Source of the DNA: Opitutales bacterium
Lineage (GTDB): Bacteria; Verrucomicrobiota; Verrucomicrobiia; Opitutales; UBA2995
Assembly (NCBI GenBank): GCA_022824405.1
Contig: JAJDZZ010000051.1
Span: 1 to 64,000, forward strand
Direction of reading: 5' to 3'
DNA length: 64,000 nt
The notes under the pieces were generated by a model. It did no database searches. It was given only the letters and a program-made list of their open reading frames with translations, and was not told the origin of the DNA. Of this stretch, positions 1 to 8,001 are shown piece by piece (the stretch's first letter is position 1; each line of letters starts with the position of its first letter). Both the position numbers and the translations under genes were made by a program.

Positions 1-193
1 ATATGTGGAAGGATTAATAGCCAGGGGCAAACCCTACAAATGCGCCATGGTTGCAGCGATGAGGAAGATGCTCATCCACCTTCATTTCCTTATGAAAAAT
101 CATCAATTAAGCCTTGCTTCGTGACACAGTTGCTTTGCGAGCTTGGCGAGAGTCAATTTCCCTCCCCTTCCATCGATCACGATCAAGATTTTT

Positions 194-221
194 CTCTGTG
201 CTCTCTGTGTCCTCTGTGGTT
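194..221 (-). repeat. CACAGAG heptad repeat, reverse orientation
   Basis: On the plus strand this reads as three CTCTGTG-type heptads ending in CTCTGTGGTT, the reverse complement of AACCACAGAG-n-CACAGAG. It lies in the 279-base leader before the DUF1330 gene. The same leader has a TTTGCGAGCTTGGCGAGAG motif near 132 and a GATCACGATCAAGAT motif near 176, both members of repeat families found elsewhere in the window. I see no gene in bases 1-279. Confidence 0.8.
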
Positions 222-279
222 AGTTTCTCCTTCCTGTCTTTCCGTGGTTCAATTCTCCAATAGAAAGGAATAACAAATC

Positions 280-570
280 ATGTCGGCATTTATTCTTGTG
301 GATATAACGGTAAAACACCCGGAAGCGTACCGGGAGTATCTGGAAAAAGTTCCTTGCCTCGTGGCGAAACACGGTGGCAGATACCGGGTGCGGGGTGGAG
401 AGCATCAAACCCTGGAAGGCGATTGGGTCCCCAATCGGCTGGTCATAGTAGAGTTTCCCAACCGCGAGGCGGCATTGGCTTTCTACCGCGACCCCGAATA
501 TGATCCGGTCAAGGCCATTCGAACCCGGACGACCGAGAGCAATTTGATTATAGTAGACGGAATACCTTGA
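280..570 (+). CDS. DUF1330 family protein
   Basis: This is a 96-residue protein that starts MSAFILVDITVKHPEAYREY and has the single-domain layout of DUF1330, a ferredoxin-like fold related to Dabb/EthD proteins. The signature stretch VEFPNREAALAFYRDPEY (around residues 65-82) is typical of the family. AAAGGAA lies just upstream of the ATG. No signal peptide is visible, so it is probably cytoplasmic. The biochemical role of DUF1330 proteins is not established. The next gene, a PQQ dehydrogenase, starts about 117 bases downstream on the same strand, but the spacer contains a hairpin, so a shared operon is uncertain. Family assignment is confident; function is unknown. Confidence 0.85.
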   Translation: MSAFILVDITVKHPEAYREYLEKVPCLVAKHGGRYRVRGGEHQTLEGDWVPNRLVIVEFPNREAALAFYRDPEYDPVKAIRTRTTESNLIIVDGIP

Positions 571-587
571 ACAAGGAGAACGGGTTA

Positions 588-605
588 ACTGGTATGGATG
601 CCAGT
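588..605 (+). other. Small hairpin between DUF1330 and PQQ dehydrogenase genes
   Basis: ACTGG (588-592) and CCAGT (601-605) can pair around an 8-base loop, followed by CGGGGTC. There is no T-run, so it is not a convincing intrinsic terminator. The right arm and its flank (GGATGCCAGTCGGGGTC) resemble a hairpin at 41446-41460 (GGACGCCAGTCGGGTCC), which suggests a small shared element. Confidence 0.3.
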
Positions 606-687
606 CGGGGTCAGGCCTGGAAAACTGTATTTCGTTGCACTTCATACACTTTTGCAAGGCAACCGACCCTTTAAAGAATTACGAAGG

Positions 688-2760
688 ATGAATCAATCAG
701 TCTTAATACAAACCCTTTTAATCCTGTTGGCCGGGATTGCCTTTCAGTCCTGCGGTCCGGGGAATGATCAGGGATCTCTATCCCCTGCCGCAATCGATGA
801 CCGGGTCCTGGTTTCTGCGAGCAACTTCCCCGGGGATTGGCTGAATCATGGATTGGACTACGCTGAAACGCGTTACAGTCCGCTCAGCCAGATCAACTCG
901 GAAAACGTCGACCGACTGGGACTGGCTTGGTCCCTGGAGCTTGGGACAAAACGGGGCATTGAGGCCACTCCAATCGTGGTCGATGGAATCCTGTATGCCA
1001 GCGGAACCTGGAGCGACGTGTTTGCCATCGATGCCAGAGACGGAACGATGCTTTGGAAATGGGATGCCGAGGTTCCACGGGAATATGCAGACAAATCTTG
1101 CTGCGACGTGGTTAATCGTGGGGTTGCCGTGTATCGCGGCAAGGTTTTCGTGGGTACTTTGGATGGACGGATCGCGGCCATCGATGCCGGAACCGGTGAA
1201 ACCGTTTGGGAAAATTTGACGGTCGATCCTGAGGACTTTCATACCATAACCGGCGCACCGCGGGTCGTCAGAGGCAAGGTAATCATTGGGAATGGCGGGG
1301 CTGAGTTTGGCGTGCGCGGTTATGTGTCGGCTTACAATGCGGAAACGGGAGAGATGGAATGGAGGACCTATACGGTGCCAGGCGATCCCTCTTTGCCCTT
1401 TGAATCGGAAGCCATGGAGATGGCGGCTGAAACCTGGAATGGAGAATGGTGGAAATATGGCGGAGGAGGAACGGCGTGGGATTCTTTTGCTTACGATCCA
1501 AAGCTCAATCTATTATACGTCGGAACGGGCAATGGTTCTCCCTGGAACCGGCACATCCGCAGTCCCGGGGGAGGCGATAACCTCTTCCTTTCCAGTATCC
1601 TGGCGTTGAATCCGGACAACGGTGAGTATGTCTGGCATTACCAGACCACACCGGGGGATGCTTGGGATTTTACCGCAACCCAGCATATGATCCTGGCGGA
1701 CCTGGAGCTGAACGGCGAATTGCGCCAAGTGATCATGCAAGCGCCGAAGAATGGATTCTTTTTCGTGTTGGATCGCAAGACGGGAGAGTTTCTGTCGGGC
1801 GAGCCTTACGTCGAAGTGACCTGGGCAACCGGTATCGATGGAGAGACGGGCCGTCCCATCGAAGCCCCGGGGGCAGATTACAAATACGCGCCGATGACCA
1901 TGTCTCCCGCCGTTTGGGGAGGCCACAATTGGCATCCGATGTCCTACAATCCGGATACCGGGCTGGTCTATATTCCGGCTACCCTTAGAACCGCCACCTA
2001 TTCGCAAGATGAGAATTTTGTGAGAAGGACGGACGGACCGTATAATTTTGGGGCAAAAGCCATTGGGGAAGCTCCATCGACCGGGCACCTGCTCGCCTGG
2101 GATCCGGTCCTGCAGAAGGAAGCCTGGAGAGTGCCTCATGCGATTGACTGGAATGGGGGCACCATGACAACGGCGGGCAATTTGGTATTTCAGGGCACGG
2201 GCGATGCTCGATTCATTGCATTCAATGCCGCCACGGGAGAAAGGCTTTGGGAAATGTTTGCGGGAACCGGTATCATCGCAACCCCGGTTACCTACCTGGT
2301 CGATGGCATCCAATATGTAACTATCCTGGCGGGTTGGGGCGGCGCATACGGATTGACCTTAAGCCCGGGAGGTGAGGCGGCTAATTACCAACAAGTGGGT
2401 CGGGTGTATACTTTCAAACTGGATGGGTCAGCGCCCTTGCCGGAGTTTGCCATAATGGACAGACAAATACCGGAGGTAATTGAGCAGCAACGCCCTTCGC
2501 CACAGTTGGCGCTTCAGGGAGCGGAGATTTACAATGAATACTGTCAGAAATGCCACGGAGGAAACGCTGTCTCTCTCGGGGTTCTACCTGATCTAAGGTA
2601 TTCCGCCATAGTGCCGACGGAGGCTTTTCATGCCACTGTTTTGGAGGGACTTCTACTGCCTCTGGGCATGCCGCGTTACGATGACCGGTTGGACAGCCAG
2701 CAGGTCAAACTCATTCAAGCCTTTCTCCTATCGAGGATTTTTGAGTTAAAAGAAGAATGA
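688..2760 (+). CDS. PQQ-dependent alcohol dehydrogenase with C-terminal cytochrome c (quinohemoprotein)
   Basis: This is an exported quinohemoprotein dehydrogenase of 690 residues. I chose the ATG at 688 because it follows ACGAAGG and opens a lipoprotein-like signal (MNQSVLIQTLLILLAGIAFQSC). An in-frame ATG at 598 would add 30 residues that do not look like a signal. The body is an eight-bladed PQQ propeller with repeated GETVWE/GTMLWKWD-type tryptophan-docking motifs. The adjacent cysteines C138-C139 match the vicinal disulfide of methanol and ethanol dehydrogenases. A C-terminal domain carries the heme c motif CQKCH at 619-623, so electrons could pass from PQQ to heme. In this family the substrate is an alcohol or polyol oxidised in the periplasm; the actual substrate cannot be read from the sequence. 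No pqq biosynthesis genes are in the window. Confidence 0.9.
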   Translation: MNQSVLIQTLLILLAGIAFQSCGPGNDQGSLSPAAIDDRVLVSASNFPGDWLNHGLDYAETRYSPLSQINSENVDRLGLAWSLELGTKRGIEATPIVVDGILYASGTWSDVFAIDARDGTMLWKWDAEVPREYADKSCCDVVNRGVAVYRGKVFVGTLDGRIAAIDAGTGETVWENLTVDPEDFHTITGAPRVVRGKVIIGNGGAEFGVRGYVSAYNAETGEMEWRTYTVPGDPSLPFESEAMEMAAETWNGEWWKYGGGGTAWDSFAYDPKLNLLYVGTGNGSPWNRHIRSPGGGDNLFLSSILALNPDNGEYVWHYQTTPGDAWDFTATQHMILADLELNGELRQVIMQAPKNGFFFVLDRKTGEFLSGEPYVEVTWATGIDGETGRPIEAPGADYKYAPMTMSPAVWGGHNWHPMSYNPDTGLVYIPATLRTATYSQDENFVRRTDGPYNFGAKAIGEAPSTGHLLAWDPVLQKEAWRVPHAIDWNGGTMTTAGNLVFQGTGDARFIAFNAATGERLWEMFAGTGIIATPVTYLVDGIQYVTILAGWGGAYGLTLSPGGEAANYQQVGRVYTFKLDGSAPLPEFAIMDRQIPEVIEQQRPSPQLALQGAEIYNEYCQKCHGGNAVSLGVLPDLRYSAIVPTEAFHATVLEGLLLPLGMPRYDDRLDSQQVKLIQAFLLSRIFELKEE

Positions 2761-2770
2761 TGGGAAGCAT

Positions 2771-2861
2771 TAACCACAGAGTGCACAGAGGACACAGAGG
2801 GAGAGGCGCCAGGAGGCGCGAATGGGGAATGGGATCTCGCCTTGGCGAGATGGCACAAAGG
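2771..2861 (+). repeat. Composite intergenic repeat (CACAGAG heptads + GGCGCC + ATCTCGCC palindrome)
   Basis: In order: TAACCACAGAG-n-CACAGAG-n-ACACAGAGG, then GGGAGAGGCGCC..GGCGCG, a GGGGAAT stretch, then the perfect palindrome ATCTCGCC-TT-GGCGAGAT at 2834-2851 followed by GGCACAAAGG. The last 60 or so bases are nearly repeated at 3796-3859, on the other side of rlpA. Confidence 0.85.
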
Positions 2862-2920
2862 TTGGAGAAAGAGTAACCGGAAATGACCCAGATCTTCGCA
2901 GATTTTCCTCTTGGTTTTTT

Positions 2921-2951
2921 CATCCGTGCCCATCCGTGTAATCCGTGGTCC
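2921..2951 (-). repeat. CCGTG repeat unit upstream of rlpA
   Basis: CATCCGTG-CC-CATCCGTG-TA-ATCCGTGG is a three-unit repeat; the reverse complement (ACCACGGAT-n-CACGGATG) recurs near 11683-11711. It sits 56 bases before the chosen rlpA start and creates a spurious upstream extension of that reading frame. Confidence 0.7.
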
Positions 2952-3006
2952 TTTCCTTATCCTGTCCATCCTGTTTATCCATGTTCATTTCCTAATTAGC
3001 ACGACC

Positions 3007-3708
3007 ATGACTGAAACAAAATCGTCGCGTCTCACCCGGAGGCAACTGATCTCCTCAATCGCTGCTCTCATACTCTCCCTGCTCCTTTCCGGTTGCGCGG
3101 TCGTGCAAACGACTGTCGGCATCGTGGCTGGTACGGTAAAAGGCGCCTATCACGTTGCGACCGGAACGGTAAAGACCGCCTACAAAATCGGTAAATTTAC
3201 CATTGAGGTGGTTCAGGCTCCTTTCAGTTGGCCCCTGACACGCAGTGAGATCGAAACGATCGACGGGCTGCCGGTAAAAGAGGCCATACGCCAGGGCCGG
3301 GTCAAATGGGCCCCCTACGTGGTGCACGGCAGGCGCTACGTGCCCATGAGCAGCCGGCAGGCACAACGCTATGAAGCGACCGGAATCGCGTCATGGTACG
3401 GAGAGGAAACCCGGCGAAAAAAAGGGGGGCACATGACCGCGAACGGCGAGGCCTTCAATCCCATGGGCTTGACCGCGGCCCATAAATACCTGCCATTACC
3501 GATCAACGTCAAGGTGACGAACCTGGAAAACGGTCGGTCCATCATTGTCCGGGTCAACGACCGCGGGCCGTTTCCCAGCGCCAACAATCCGAACTCCGGG
3601 AAACGGATCATCGACTTGACCTATGGGGCGGCCAAAAGACTGGGTTTCCACAAGAAGGGATTGGCTCGCGTCCACGTCAAAGTCATCCCGGTCAAATGGA
3701 AGACTTAG
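3007..3708 (+). CDS. rlpA: RlpA-like septal ring lytic transglycosylase lipoprotein
   Basis: RlpA-family proteins are outer-membrane lipoproteins that cleave denuded septal peptidoglycan. From the ATG at 3007 the product is 233 residues. It begins with a basic n-region (KSSRLTRRQ), then a hydrophobic stretch ending in the lipobox LLSGC near residue 34. The C-terminal double-psi beta-barrel carries the family motifs GIASWYG, TANGEAFNP, LTAAHKYLPLP and VRVNDRGPF. The central region (AYHVATGTVKTAYKIGKF) is a linker with no SPOR domain. The frame stays open 32 codons further upstream, but that part is encoded by CCGTG repeats and is not a plausible N-terminus. The gene is flanked on both sides by composite intergenic repeats. 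Confidence 0.9.
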   Translation: MTETKSSRLTRRQLISSIAALILSLLLSGCAVVQTTVGIVAGTVKGAYHVATGTVKTAYKIGKFTIEVVQAPFSWPLTRSEIETIDGLPVKEAIRQGRVKWAPYVVHGRRYVPMSSRQAQRYEATGIASWYGEETRRKKGGHMTANGEAFNPMGLTAAHKYLPLPINVKVTNLENGRSIIVRVNDRGPFPSANNPNSGKRIIDLTYGAAKRLGFHKKGLARVHVKVIPVKWKT

Positions 3709-3709
3709 G

Positions 3710-3874
3710 CGCCGAGGGCGCCAATTAGGAATGAAGAATGAGGAATTAAGGAAAAGGGGGAGAGAGGGATCTCGCTAAGATCGCGGAGGACGCAAAGGGG
3801 AGGGCGCCTGACGGCGCGAATTAGGAATGGGATCTCGCCAAGGCGAGATGGCACAAAGGATTATCGTGATCAAT
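3710..3874 (+). repeat. Composite intergenic repeat downstream of rlpA
   Basis: The order is GGCGCCGAGGGCGCC palindrome, CAATTAGGAATG with decayed copies, GGGATCTCGCTAAGATCGCGGAGG, GGGCGCC..GGCGCG, AATTAGGAATG, the perfect palindrome ATCTCGCC-AA-GGCGAGAT at 3832-3849, GGCACAAAGG, and finally ATCGTGATCAATGG. This is the largest block of the mosaic near rlpA and contains no gene. Confidence 0.85.
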
Positions 3875-3908
3875 GGAAACGGAGGGGGTAGAGAGAGCGA
3901 TGAATTCC

Positions 3909-4343
3909 CTAGGCAAAGGGGTCGCGGGTTCGCAGTTCTGGAAATAAGGAGAAATCCCGATCACGGGTTAGGAGTGATTCCGTCCCGTGTGCCAGGCATA
4001 TGGCGGCTATTCGGGCATCGTGCACAATTGCCCCTCGTACCCGCGGGCGTTGGGCGAGGCCGCCCAAAATCTTCAAAAAACCGTCCGTTTCACCCAGAAG
4101 TCGATTGCTTGGCGACGCGGTCCAAGCTTGGAGTTGCGCCCATGCTCGTTCCGGCGGTGTCGCAGCATCTTTCCAAATCCGGAAGTTCGTTACGACACTC
4201 AGGAATTCGTAGCAGCATGGCCAGGGAATCGCCCATAACCGGTTCCCTTCGGCCAGGGTCCGCATTATCGAAAAAGAAGTTTCATGCAGGCGGGATTCCT
4301 TGCGGTGGGCGTATACGAGCAGGTTTGTATCGACCGCGATCAT
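3909..4343 (-). CDS. vapC: VapC-type PIN-domain toxin (ribonuclease)
   Basis: This 144-residue protein is a PIN-domain RNase of a type II toxin-antitoxin pair. It starts MIAVDTNLLVYAHR, with the first catalytic aspartate at D5. A conserved glutamate lies in CCYEFLSV, and further acidic residues in VHDARIAAIC and LTRDRDFS complete the Mg2+ site. Its ATG overlaps the antitoxin stop by four bases (ATGA), the usual arrangement for translational coupling, with the antitoxin first. VapC toxins cleave tRNA or rRNA; the target here cannot be inferred. A long plus-strand frame over the same bases is an antisense shadow. Confidence 0.88.
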   Translation of the reverse strand: MIAVDTNLLVYAHRKESRLHETSFSIMRTLAEGNRLWAIPWPCCYEFLSVVTNFRIWKDAATPPERAWAQLQAWTASPSNRLLGETDGFLKILGGLAQRPRVRGAIVHDARIAAICLAHGTESLLTRDRDFSLFPELRTRDPFA

Positions 4344-4588
4344 CCGATTTCAGACTCCCCGTAGATCAACCCGCGCAGGTCCTGCCAGGAATAGGCTTCG
4401 AGAGGGTCTTCCGTCTCGCTGTGGCCGGCGCTCAAATCGGGCAGACGGTAACGGTTGGGCCCGGTAGGCGCGGCGAGTATCTCACGCAACCCATCCTCAA
4501 CCACGGCACGCAAGGTCCCACCCGTATTCCTGGCATGACGTTTCGCCCGCGCCAGGAGTTCGTCCTGAATATCAATAGTAGTTTTCAT
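4340..4588 (-). CDS. vapB: VapB-like ribbon-helix-helix antitoxin
   Basis: The 82-residue product starts MKTTIDIQDELLARAKRHA, the N-terminal ribbon-helix-helix pattern of VapB and other MetJ/Arc antitoxins. The strand would bind DNA and the C-terminal tail (DLRGLIYGESEIG) would wrap the toxin. It is the first gene of the pair and overlaps vapC by four bases. Such antitoxins repress their own promoter, so regulation probably acts in the 120 or so bases between this gene and the sulfatase end at 4706. Confidence 0.85.
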   Translation of the reverse strand: MKTTIDIQDELLARAKRHARNTGGTLRAVVEDGLREILAAPTGPNRYRLPDLSAGHSETEDPLEAYSWQDLRGLIYGESEIG

Positions 4589-4646
4589 AAACCCATATTA
4601 CCCATATTCAATTGTATGGCAAGACAATATTACGGAGATTGAAGAC

Positions 4647-4679
4647 GGGGGCGCCCGCGGCGCCTCTTCCTCTGTGGTT
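4647..4679 (-). repeat. GGCGCC palindrome and partial CACAGAG unit
   Basis: GGGGGCGCCCGCGGCGCC is followed by CTCTGTGGTT, a short remnant of the mosaic, located between the vapBC promoter side and the end of the sulfatase gene. Confidence 0.6.
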
Positions 4680-4705
4680 GGTATGAAAATCCCACCTGCG
4701 TCCGA

Positions 4706-6265
4706 CTAATTGGATATCTCTTCCCGGTAGTAGCTCATTCCGGAGGGGAATCGGTCGGGGATGAGGTGTTTTTTTTCCGACCAGGGTATATTGCGGTCCA
4801 AGATGGAGCCGAAGGTCCGGTAGTCGCCGTAGGGCACGGCGCGTTCTTTCCAATGGGCTATTTCCGCATCGTGCAAGGCTCGCATCTTTTGGAGGATCGG
4901 TTGGCTGTCGGGATCACTCGCGATATTTCTCAACTCGTATGGATCGGCCTTCAAATCGAACAGGTCTTCGGCCGGCTCGAATTCTTCACCGTACATCCAA
5001 AAAACGTATTTGTGGGTATCCGTCACTATCCCGAGAAACATGGTTCCGGCGGTGCCCCAGACGTTGATCAGGGAAAGGGAATGACGCACCGTCTCCTGTT
5101 CGCCCCGGACCAGAGGCATCAGGCTGCGACCGTCCATGGAATCCGGCGCCTCGATGCCGGCCAGATCCAAAATAGTGGCGGCCACGTCGACATTGCCGGT
5201 CACGGCGGACACCCGCCGTCCGCCTCCCTGTGACTTTGAGCGTGGGTCGTAGACGATCATGGGCACCCGCGCCCCTTCATCATAGGGAAGGACCTTGCTG
5301 CCAAAGCCGTGGGATCCGTTGAAGAAACCATTGTCGGAGGAAAAAAGGATCACGGTATTGTCCTGGACCCCCTGGCGCCGCAACTCGGCCACAATCATTC
5401 CGAGGGCGTAGTCGACCCCATGGATCTGCTGGTTGTACTTGCGCAAGGCATTCCGATAACTCTCATCGGTATGGTAACCCCAGGATTTGAAGCGCGGATA
5501 TTGCCGGCCCATCCGACTTTGATCCGCCAAATGCTCCCCTGCGGCGCGCCCGTAATTGGGAAGTTTGCGAAACTCGGTGTCTTGGTAAACCTGGTCGAAA
5601 ATGGGGTCGGGCGTTACGGGCCGGTGCGGCGCCTTGAAGAAAAGCGTGAGGCAAAACGGTTGGCCCGCTTCGACCGATTCGCGGATAAATTCCTGTCCGG
5701 CGGCGCCGTAGGCCCGGGTGCTGTGGGGGAAACGGTCCGCGAACCTGGCCAGATACTTGTTCCGGTCCGTCTGGTAGGAGGTCTGGCCAACGCCCCCCAC
5801 CCAGTAATCGAAGTCGTCCACGGGTAAATGTTTGTAATCATTTTCCTTACCGCCCTTGCGCGGATCGTCCACCACGGCAAATCCGAATTTGCCGCCGAAT
5901 CCGGTCCTGTAACCGGCTTTGCGCAGAAGCGGGGGATACGATTTCTGCCAGAGCTTTCGCGCCATGGGGCCGTGCATGAAATTGGTTCCGGACCGGTATT
6001 CATAGAGCCCCGACATGACGTTGGCCCGGCTCGCCATGCAGATGGCGGTGGTATCGTAGTGGCGATCGAAAATTACCCCCTCATTGCCCAGTCGGTCGAT
6101 ATTGGGGGTCTTTACATCGGGATTCCCGTAACAACCCAGGGTGTCGTAGGCCTGATCATCGGTAAACAGGAAGATGATGTTGGGCCGGTTTCCCTCGTTG
6201 CCGGAAACGAGATTATGGAACGAGAGGATGAATAATCCCGGAAGGAGGAAAATCAGCGATCGCAT
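4706..6265 (-). CDS. Secreted sulfatase (formylglycine-dependent)
   Basis: This is a 519-residue type I sulfatase that would hydrolyse sulfate esters, probably on polysaccharide, in the periplasm or outside the cell. The first 22 residues form a signal peptide. The metal-binding strand IIFLFTDDQAYDTLGCYGN follows near residues 30-48. The catalytic motif CMASR lies at 76-80, where C76 would be converted to formylglycine; A in the third position is the variant often seen instead of proline. Other sulfatase blocks are GGKFGF near 120, FFKAPHRP near 210 and SSDNGF with a downstream GSK near 310. The preferred substrate is unknown. No sulfatase-maturation enzyme is in this window. Confidence 0.92.
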   Translation of the reverse strand: MRSLIFLLPGLFILSFHNLVSGNEGNRPNIIFLFTDDQAYDTLGCYGNPDVKTPNIDRLGNEGVIFDRHYDTTAICMASRANVMSGLYEYRSGTNFMHGPMARKLWQKSYPPLLRKAGYRTGFGGKFGFAVVDDPRKGGKENDYKHLPVDDFDYWVGGVGQTSYQTDRNKYLARFADRFPHSTRAYGAAGQEFIRESVEAGQPFCLTLFFKAPHRPVTPDPIFDQVYQDTEFRKLPNYGRAAGEHLADQSRMGRQYPRFKSWGYHTDESYRNALRKYNQQIHGVDYALGMIVAELRRQGVQDNTVILFSSDNGFFNGSHGFGSKVLPYDEGARVPMIVYDPRSKSQGGGRRVSAVTGNVDVAATILDLAGIEAPDSMDGRSLMPLVRGEQETVRHSLSLINVWGTAGTMFLGIVTDTHKYVFWMYGEEFEPAEDLFDLKADPYELRNIASDPDSQPILQKMRALHDAEIAHWKERAVPYGDYRTFGSILDRNIPWSEKKHLIPDRFPSGMSYYREEISN

Positions 6266-6284
6266 CTATCGGAAATAGGAGGGA

Positions 6285-6360
6285 TTAACCACAGAGGGCA
6301 CAGAGAACACAGAGGGAGAGGCGCCCAAGGGCGCCAATTAGGAATTAGGAATTAGGAATT
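6285..6360 (+). repeat. Composite intergenic repeat: CACAGAG + GGCGCC + AATTAGG
   Basis: TTAACCACAGAG-n-CACAGAG-n-ACACAGAGG, then GGAGAGGCGCCCAAGGGCGCC, then about three and a half tandem AATTAGG units at 6336-6360. It lies just upstream of the sulfatase start. Bases 6266-6560 (295 bases) hold no gene, only this element, a REP-like hairpin and an inverted composite. Confidence 0.9.
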
Positions 6361-6417
6361 GGGAGAAAGATGAACCACGGATAGGGATAGAGGAATTGTG
6401 GAGTTATGGGTTCAAAC

Positions 6418-6445
6418 TGTAGGAGCGGGTTTATCCCGCGATTGC
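6418..6445 (+). repeat. REP-like palindromic element
   Basis: TGTAGGAGCGGGTTTATCCCGCGA has the head and stem of bacterial REP elements of the GTGGGAGCGGG..CCCGC type: GCGGG (6425-6429) pairs with CCCGC (6435-6439) around TTTAT. It lies inside the mosaic-filled gap. No RAYT (TnpA-REP) transposase is in the window. Confidence 0.6.
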
Positions 6446-6458
6446 TTTGAGGCTATTC

Positions 6459-6556
6459 CTAGCGCCCCCGGCGCCTCTCCTCCCTCTGTGCCTTTGTGCC
6501 TCTGTGCCTTTGTACCATCTCGCCTCGGCGAGATCCCTCTGTGTCCTCTGTGGTTT
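6459..6556 (-). repeat. Inverted composite repeat (GGCGCC, CACAGAG, ATCTCGCC palindrome)
   Basis: On the plus strand this reads AGCGCCCCCGGCGCC, several CTCTGTG/CTTTGTG heptads, a third perfect copy of the palindrome (ATCTCGCC-TC-GGCGAGAT, 6517-6534), then CTCTGTGTCCTCTGTGG. It is the same set of modules as at 2771-2861 in the opposite direction. It ends about five bases from the stop codon of the Gfo/Idh/MocA gene. Confidence 0.85.
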
Positions 6557-6560
6557 TTTC

Positions 6561-7913
6561 CTATCCATTCAAGGGCCATCCATCGCGGTATTTGCGTTTG
6601 AGCAGGGCATTGGCCTCGGAATTGCCGACCACTTTGCCTTTCTTGCCGTCGTAGGTGATTTTTTCCCCTGCCCGGTAGGCCACCAGGCCGAGAAACATCA
6701 TTTCCATCATCCTGCCGTTGTAATCGAAATCGCAGGAAGTTTTGGCGCCCGTCTTGCAGGCGTTGATCCACTCTTCCTGAAATCCACCGAGCGGAGGGAT
6801 CAGATCCTTTTCCTTGCGCGGTTGGTAATAAGTCATGTTGGCATTTTTGCCGTAGGGCAGAATGGCCCGGGAGGCGAAATCGCAAACGAGGGCGCCCTCC
6901 GAACCGACGAACATTCCTCCATGCCCGATCTTGGTCACGTCGATAAATTTGTTGGGCATTTTCGGTTTCATGGCGCCCTGCCACCAATTGACACGGACTT
7001 CCCCCCGCCAGTCATTGGCCGGGATCATGGCCCAGGCATGCAAATCCACCGGAGTCACGTCCGGATTGAAGGCCTCGCCTTCGGCCTGGACCGTAGTCGG
7101 CAGATCGGCATCCAGCGCATTCCATACCAAATCCATGGTATGGGCGCCCATGTCGCCGATTTGGCCGCTGCCGAAGTCCCAATACATGTTCCAATTCAGG
7201 CAATTGGACCCGGGACGATCGGGCAGGTTCTGGTAATATTCCGGATTGTAGGGATGCCAGGGCGAAGGCCCGAGCCACAGATCCCAATCCAGGCCGGCGG
7301 GAACCTTACCCATTTTCTTGGGGTATCCATCCCGGCGCAGTTCGCGGTTTCCCCAGGCATGGACATCCCTGATTTCGCCGATGGCGCCGTCCTTGATCAG
7401 TTCGCGCACGCGGGCGAAATTGTCGATGGCGTGGCGCTGAGTGCCCACCTGGGTGGCGATTTTGTCCTTTTTCTCGAGCCACTTCTTGCGATTGTAGCGC
7501 GCTTCGTAAACCCCGTTGCCCAAAGGTTTTTCACAGTAAACGTGCAGGTCGCGGTTGAGAGCCCAGGACGAAATATGGCCGTGGGTGTGGTCCGGGGTGC
7601 AAATGACCACCGCGTCCAGGTCCTTTTGATCCAGGGCCTTGCGCCAGTCCTTGTAGACTTTGGCCCGAGGAAACTCCCGCACTCCATAAGCCAGGTAGTC
7701 GTCGTGCACATCACAGACGGCCGCCACGTTTTCGCCCCCCAGGGCATCGAAATGAGCCCGGGCCCGACCGTAGGCCCCAATCAGGGCAACGTTCAATTTG
7801 CTGTTCGGAGTAGACGAACCGAAAAGGCTGCCGGTGGGCAGTATCATGAGGCCGGCGCCGGCAGTGGCGGAAGTTTTCAGGAATTCGCGACGATCGAGAG
7901 GGTTTGTTTTCAT
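6561..7913 (-). CDS. Tat-exported Gfo/Idh/MocA family oxidoreductase
   Basis: The 450-residue protein opens with a twin-arginine signal (DRREFLKTSATAGAGLMILP), so it is probably exported folded with its NAD(P) cofactor. The Rossmann fold begins at LNVALIGAYGRARAHF, a somewhat altered nucleotide loop, and is followed by the family motif CEKPLGNGVYEA near residue 137. The C-terminal half (WDLWLGPSPWHPYNPEYY, DMGAHTMDLVWNALD) matches the large group of PVC and Bacteroidetes Gfo/Idh/MocA proteins with a Tat signal. Some exported members act as glycoside hydrolases or epimerases using bound NAD, so the reaction is open. It lies between two sulfatases on the same strand, which suggests a role in sulfated glycan breakdown. 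Confidence 0.88.
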   Translation of the reverse strand: MKTNPLDRREFLKTSATAGAGLMILPTGSLFGSSTPNSKLNVALIGAYGRARAHFDALGGENVAAVCDVHDDYLAYGVREFPRAKVYKDWRKALDQKDLDAVVICTPDHTHGHISSWALNRDLHVYCEKPLGNGVYEARYNRKKWLEKKDKIATQVGTQRHAIDNFARVRELIKDGAIGEIRDVHAWGNRELRRDGYPKKMGKVPAGLDWDLWLGPSPWHPYNPEYYQNLPDRPGSNCLNWNMYWDFGSGQIGDMGAHTMDLVWNALDADLPTTVQAEGEAFNPDVTPVDLHAWAMIPANDWRGEVRVNWWQGAMKPKMPNKFIDVTKIGHGGMFVGSEGALVCDFASRAILPYGKNANMTYYQPRKEKDLIPPLGGFQEEWINACKTGAKTSCDFDYNGRMMEMMFLGLVAYRAGEKITYDGKKGKVVGNSEANALLKRKYRDGWPLNG

Positions 7914-8001
7914 AATTCGGTATGGTGAGGGAAATTAGTTCCGGTTCGATAAAAGGAAAATAGTTTAAGCATGTTTTTGAAAAATGCCATGCAAATTTAT
8001 T

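Noticed and set aside
3827-4642. 271-codon plus-strand reading frame
   Set aside because: It is antisense to the vapBC pair and begins in an intergenic repeat; the minus-strand toxin and antitoxin have clear family motifs.
6447-7928. 493-codon plus-strand reading frame
   Set aside because: Antisense to the Gfo/Idh/MocA gene, and its first part is encoded by CTCTGTG repeats.
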